8,098 nt of DNA from CAZPMT01 sp964587655 (lineage in GTDB: Bacteria > Hydrogenedentota > Hydrogenedentia > Hydrogenedentales > SLHB01): the NCBI GenBank assembly GCA_964587655.1, contig CAZPMT010000183.1, positions 1-8,098 of the forward strand, given 5' to 3'. The position numbers were made by a program, and so were the translations under genes. Below the pieces are notes generated by a model. The model saw only the letters and a program-made list of their open reading frames with translations. It did no database searches and was not told the DNA's origin. Numbering within the stretch: position 1 is the first letter of the stretch; the number at the start of each line of letters is the position of its first letter. Shown one piece after another: positions 5,213 through 8,098 of the stretch.

Positions 5213-6742
5213 CTAGAAGTATCCCAGGGCTTTCATTTGATCCTGACGTTCCGGAGTCCACTGCTGATCCTGCGGCTCCGGCGCAGGCCCTTTGATCGGC
5301 TTCGGACACGAGGCCATATACGTTTCCATAATCGTCCTCAACTCGAGGGCTCGATCCGGCGATTCCGCCAAGATATTGTGCTGTTCCTTCGGATCGCTCG
5401 CGAGATTGTACAACGCCTCATACACCGGCGGCCCGAGTATGTCGACGCCTTCAAAAGTTCCGGTGCGGACTGCTTCAATGCCCGGCTTCTGATGCTTCGA
5501 GGCTTCGGCGCATTCCGTCGGCGTCAACCACTTTTGTGCGGCGATGTATTTGAAATCGCCCTGGATCACGGCGCGCACCTGAGGCCGTGTCTGGAGCATC
5601 TCCTCCGAGATGATCGGTTTCGTCGGGGCCGCAAAGGTCCATTGATCGCCCTGCCGCGTTAACAACGGCGTTCCGGCAAGATCCGTCCTTTCGCACGGCA
5701 GGCCGAGCAGGCGCACCAGCGTGGGTAGGAGATCGCAGTGCGACACGCGCGCGTCAACGCGCGCGGGCTGGAACAATCCTGGCCGCCAAAGGATCAAAGG
5801 CACATGGAGCACTTCGTTGTACACGGTCCAGGCGTGTTCTACGAAGCCGTGGTCCAGGAATTCCTCGCCATGATCCGACGTGAAGATGATAAGCGTCCGG
5901 TCCAACACCCCGAGATCCTTCAGCCCGCCGCATAGCGTCGCCACGGCGAAATCATTCAGGGCGATCTCGCCGTCATAGCCCGCGATCTGATCCTCAAAAC
6001 GCACCTCGCCCGGACCAAAGCCCTCCGCGAGGAACTTCGGCAGGTTAGGCCGGATGTCTCCCATCAGGTCCGGAAGATTCGGGAGCCGGGTCTTGGCGAA
6101 CCGCAGATAATACTCGTCCGGTGGACTGTACGGCGCATGCGGATCGATGTAGTGCAGATACATCATGAACTTCTTGCCGGTTTGCCGCGCCACAAAGGCC
6201 AACGCCCGTTTGGACACGGCCGGACCAGAGCCGCTCTCGCCCCATTTCGTGGGGATGAGGTCCTTTTCCGCGAATCCTCGGCCGAACGGAGTGGTGGCGA
6301 AAACGGGAGCGTCGGTCAAGAAGAGCGTCGCGTATCCGGCGTTAGAGAACAACTCGCCCATGTTTACCGTGGCCGGGTTTGGTTTCGCGAACCATCCCGT
6401 GCCCGTGGGACTGCTCGAAGGCAACAGCCCGGTCATCAGTGTCGACACCGATTCGCGCGTGTAAGAGGAATTCGACATCGCCCGCTGGAATAAGATGCCT
6501 TCCGCGGCCAGCGAGTCAATGAACGGCGATGTCTTTCGGGCATACCCGTAACAACCGAGGTGATCGGCCCGCAACGCGTCCAACACGATGATGATAACGT
6601 TCAGATCTCTGCCGGAGTCCGGTGTCTGGGCAAGAGCCAAACCCGCGATCATGAAGATCACGCCTGCTGCCGCCGCGGGCAGCAGCCAGCGTCGCTGCTT
6701 TCCGTGCACGGCGCCACGCTGCATTGAATTAGAGATCGCCAT
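5213..6742 (-). CDS. Sulfatase-family (alkaline phosphatase superfamily) exported hydrolase with Thr at the formylglycine position
   Basis: This 509-residue protein has the sulfatase fold. Residues ~18-39 are a hydrophobic signal or anchor segment ending in LALAQ, a plausible signal-peptidase I site, so it acts outside the cytoplasmic membrane. Metal-site motifs are VLDALRADHLGCYGY (Asp55, Asp60), HYIDPHAPY (197-205) and FTSDHGEEFLDHG (Asp290, His291), followed by EVLHVPLILWRPG. The C-terminus ends in LGYF, as in many sulfatases. The active-site segment reads YTRESVSTLMTG. Aligned on the TG, the Cys/Ser converted to formylglycine in classical sulfatases is Thr95, and the usual following Arg is Val. 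It may therefore use Thr as nucleophile (phosphodiesterase or phosphotransferase) or belong to the large divergent sulfatase-like group. Substrate is unknown. ATG 6742 was chosen; GTG 6751 and ATG 6724 are alternatives and none has a clear Shine-Dalgarno. It is divergent from the Gfo/Idh/MocA gene. Confidence 0.88.
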   Translation of the reverse strand: MAISNSMQRGAVHGKQRRWLLPAAAAGVIFMIAGLALAQTPDSGRDLNVIIIVLDALRADHLGCYGYARKTSPFIDSLAAEGILFQRAMSNSSYTRESVSTLMTGLLPSSSPTGTGWFAKPNPATVNMGELFSNAGYATLFLTDAPVFATTPFGRGFAEKDLIPTKWGESGSGPAVSKRALAFVARQTGKKFMMYLHYIDPHAPYSPPDEYYLRFAKTRLPNLPDLMGDIRPNLPKFLAEGFGPGEVRFEDQIAGYDGEIALNDFAVATLCGGLKDLGVLDRTLIIFTSDHGEEFLDHGFVEHAWTVYNEVLHVPLILWRPGLFQPARVDARVSHCDLLPTLVRLLGLPCERTDLAGTPLLTRQGDQWTFAAPTKPIISEEMLQTRPQVRAVIQGDFKYIAAQKWLTPTECAEASKHQKPGIEAVRTGTFEGVDILGPPVYEALYNLASDPKEQHNILAESPDRALELRTIMETYMASCPKPIKGPAPEPQDQQWTPERQDQMKALGYF

Positions 6743-6757
6743 AGAGGTCACGACGGA

Positions 6758-6786
6758 ATGGTATCAAGGCTAGTCCTGCAAAGCAA
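6758..6786 (-). promoter_or_regulatory. Possible promoter for the sulfatase-like gene
   Basis: On the minus strand TTGCTT (6786-6781) and TACCAT (6763-6758) are separated by 17 nt; they match consensus at 3 and 4 of 6 positions. Transcription would begin only about ten bases before the chosen ATG, implying a very short leader or use of the downstream ATG at 6724. Weak support. Confidence 0.22.
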
Positions 6787-6815
6787 AACGGCGGTCTCAT
6801 TTCGAGCGCTTCTCG

Positions 6816-6835
6816 CCTGAGGCCATGGCCGGAGG
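6816..6835. promoter_or_regulatory. Imperfect dyad next to the plus-strand -35, candidate operator
   Basis: CCT-GA-GGCCATGGCC-GG-AGG is a 20-bp dyad in which 16 bases are symmetric; the central 10 bp (6821-6830) are a perfect palindrome. It ends one base before the -35 box of the promoter at 6837-6865, a position typical for an activator or repressor site. It also lies between the two divergent genes, so it could affect both. No regulator gene is in the window, and function is inferred only from symmetry and position. Confidence 0.35.
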
Positions 6836-6836
6836 T

Positions 6837-6865
6837 TTGCGAAAGGGCTCGGCTCTTCCTATAAT
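6837..6865 (+). promoter_or_regulatory. Sigma70-type promoter for the Gfo/Idh/MocA gene
   Basis: TTGCGA (6837-6842, 4 of 6 consensus) and a perfect TATAAT (6860-6865) are separated by exactly 17 nt. Transcription would start near 6872. That leaves the ATG at 6877 almost without a leader but gives the ATG at 6913 a ~40-nt leader, which supports the latter as start. Confidence 0.6.
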
Positions 6866-6912
6866 CGCGCCTTACAATGCGTGGCCTTCTAGGAACAACT
6901 GGGAATGGGACA

Positions 6913-7995
6913 ATGAAAACGAAACAAATACGCGTGGCCGTCATCGGGCAGGGCAGGAGCGGACGAGACATACACGGGCGATATCTGACGGAAGACCTGA
7001 CGCGGTTCCGTATCGTCGCCGTGGCGGAGCCGTTTGCAGATCGGCGCCAGCGCGCGATCGAGGAATACGGTTGCGAAGCCTTTCCGGATCACCGGCCCCT
7101 GTTGCGACGGAAGGACCTCGACCTCGTCATCAACGCGTCGCCGAGCAGGTTCCACGTCCCAATCACGCTCGAGTTCCTCAAAGCCGGTTTCAACGTTCTG
7201 TGCGAAAAGCCGCTTGCCTCCCGATCTCGGGATGTCGACCGCCTAATCGCCGCCTCCGAGAAGTCGGGCAAAGTGTTGGCCATCTTCCAGCAGTCCCGGT
7301 TCGCGCCCTATTTCGAACAGGTCAGGAAGGTGATCGCCTCCGGCGTTCTTGGCGAGATCGTACAAGTATCCATTTGCTTCAACGGTTTTTCGCGGCGCTA
7401 TGACTGGCAAACCCTGACCGAAGAGATGGGCGGAAACCTGCTCAACACGGGTCCACATCCACTCGATCAAGCCCTCCAGTTGTTCGGAACGGATATCATG
7501 CCGAAGGTGACGTGTTTCATGCGTAACGCGACGAGCTATGGTAACGCGGAGGACCACGTCGTGCTCATCCTGAGCGGCGAAGGGCGTCCGCTGATCAATC
7601 TCGAGATATCCTCATGCTGCACGTATCCCCGTTCGACCTACAACGTGTACGGCACGCGCGGCGGCCTCAGAGGGTCGATGGGGGAAATGGCATGGAGATA
7701 CTACGACGTCAAGAAGGCCCGCAAGCTCAAGCTGATCCGCAAGCCCATCTGCAATCCCGACGGCACGCCCGCTTACTGCGGCGACGCATTGAAATGGATC
7801 GAGCAGGCCTGGAAGGTCCCTCAAGAACTGGGCGACATGTTCATGTACATGTCGCGCTCGTTCTATGACATGCTGTACAAGACGCTGACCAAAGGAACCC
7901 CTCTCCGAATAACGCCTCAGCAGGTGCGGCAGCAAATCGCCGTCATCGAAGAGTGCCAGCGTCAAAACCCCGAAATCTACTCCGGAAAACGCTGA
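6913..7995 (+). CDS. Gfo/Idh/MocA family NAD(P)-dependent oxidoreductase
   Basis: This is a cytoplasmic nicotinamide-dependent dehydrogenase or epimerase-type enzyme acting on sugars, inositols or related polyols; the substrate cannot be read from sequence. The 360-residue product begins with a Rossmann domain, VAVIGQGRSG at 8-17 (GxGxxG), then VAVAEPFADRR. CEKPL at 97-101 carries the conserved Lys99. The C-terminal alpha/beta domain has GGNLLNTGPHPLD at 173-185 with His182. The Asp usually four residues before that His is Asn178 here, a substitution known in several subfamilies. The start is ATG at 6913; an in-frame ATG at 6877 would add 12 residues, but it sits at the predicted transcription start and the product beginning MKTKQIRVAVIG fits the family. 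The Shine-Dalgarno is modest (GGGA). The gene is monocistronic as far as visible, with its own promoter at 6837-6865, and it diverges from the sulfatase-like gene. No lesion is seen. Confidence 0.93.
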   Translation: MKTKQIRVAVIGQGRSGRDIHGRYLTEDLTRFRIVAVAEPFADRRQRAIEEYGCEAFPDHRPLLRRKDLDLVINASPSRFHVPITLEFLKAGFNVLCEKPLASRSRDVDRLIAASEKSGKVLAIFQQSRFAPYFEQVRKVIASGVLGEIVQVSICFNGFSRRYDWQTLTEEMGGNLLNTGPHPLDQALQLFGTDIMPKVTCFMRNATSYGNAEDHVVLILSGEGRPLINLEISSCCTYPRSTYNVYGTRGGLRGSMGEMAWRYYDVKKARKLKLIRKPICNPDGTPAYCGDALKWIEQAWKVPQELGDMFMYMSRSFYDMLYKTLTKGTPLRITPQQVRQQIAVIEECQRQNPEIYSGKR

Positions 7996-8004
7996 GCATT
8001 CATG

Positions 8005-8098
8005 TCAGCGGTTTGCGCATCCGGCACAGTCGGCCCAGGCTGCGGCCCCGATCCGCATGTAAGGAGTCGAGTTTTCGCGTGGGAGGATGAGAAGCGGG
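8005..8098 (-). CDS. Possible 3' end of a converging gene (partial, unrecognised)
   Basis: A minus-strand frame enters from the right edge and ends at a TGA (8007-8005), nine bases past the stop of the plus-strand oxidoreductase. It gives 30 codons ending in YMRIGAAAWADCAGCANR, with reasonable GC-rich third positions. Tight convergent spacing is compatible with a real gene end. All three minus frames are open for about 30 codons here, so the call is weak, and I do not recognise the sequence. No terminator is evident between the two stops. Confidence 0.25.
   Translation of the reverse strand, partial: PLLILPRENSTPYMRIGAAAWADCAGCANR

Noticed and set aside
6443..6463. SSYTR in the sulfatase-like protein read as an S-type formylglycine motif (S-x-x-T-R)
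   Set aside because: It looks like C/S-x-x-x-R, but it is three residues too far from the conserved TG that follows the motif, so the aligned nucleophile position is Thr.
6877..6912. Upstream ATG of the Gfo/Idh/MocA gene
   Set aside because: It lies ~5 nt from the predicted transcription start, and the added residues MRGLLGTTGNGT do not fit the compact N-terminus of the family.
1..8098. CRISPR array, tRNA/rRNA, insertion sequence, phage or defence genes
   Set aside because: No regularly spaced repeats, tRNA-like fold, transposase or defence-type motifs were seen in either strand; all large open frames are accounted for by the genes listed or their antisense shadows.

Overview
The window is GC-rich (near 60% by eye) and gene-dense. 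It looks like a bacterial chromosome segment. Six genes lie on the minus strand, one well-supported gene lies on the plus strand, and a second gene may end at the right edge. A HydB/HndC-type flavoprotein, a secreted sulfatase-fold protein and a Gfo/Idh/MocA oxidoreductase together resemble anaerobic, polysaccharide-oriented lineages (PVC group, Hydrogenedentota and similar). That assignment is inference from gene content only, because no rRNA or other taxonomic marker is present.

Layout. 1-715 (-) is the N-terminal 238 codons of a NuoF-type flavoprotein fused to an N-terminal thioredoxin-like [2Fe-2S] domain; its C-terminus lies beyond the left edge. 718-1224 (-) is the NuoE-type partner, 2 nt upstream. 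1225-1540 is a noncoding gap with a perfect 14-bp palindrome and several small inverted repeats. 1541-2062 (-) is hpt and 2049-3449 (-) is tilS; the two overlap by 14 nt. 3478-5127 (-) is a polytopic membrane protein that looks like a GT-C-type glycosyltransferase. 5213-6742 (-) is an exported sulfatase/alkaline-phosphatase-superfamily protein with Thr where the formylglycine Cys/Ser would be. 6743-6912 is a divergent intergenic region with a good sigma70-type promoter for the plus-strand gene and an imperfect dyad just upstream of its -35. 6913-7995 (+) is a Gfo/Idh/MocA-family oxidoreductase. The last ~100 bases may hold the 3' end of a converging minus-strand gene.

How the genes relate. 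The sulfatase-like protein and the GT-C-like protein are adjacent and co-directional, and could both act on cell-envelope or extracellular glycans. tilS (tRNA-Ile lysidine synthetase) and hpt (purine salvage) form the widely conserved housekeeping pair; in many bacteria ftsH follows, but here a NuoE/NuoF redox module comes next. That module has the signature of the NADH-binding half of an electron-bifurcating hydrogenase or a related NAD(P)-linked complex; the catalytic subunit should lie off the left edge. I see no CRISPR array, tRNA, rRNA, insertion sequence, attachment site or phage gene. I found no convincing previously undescribed system. The items worth a second look are the atypical sulfatase active site with its membrane neighbour, the regulatory symmetry near 6816-6865, and the palindrome upstream of the redox module.
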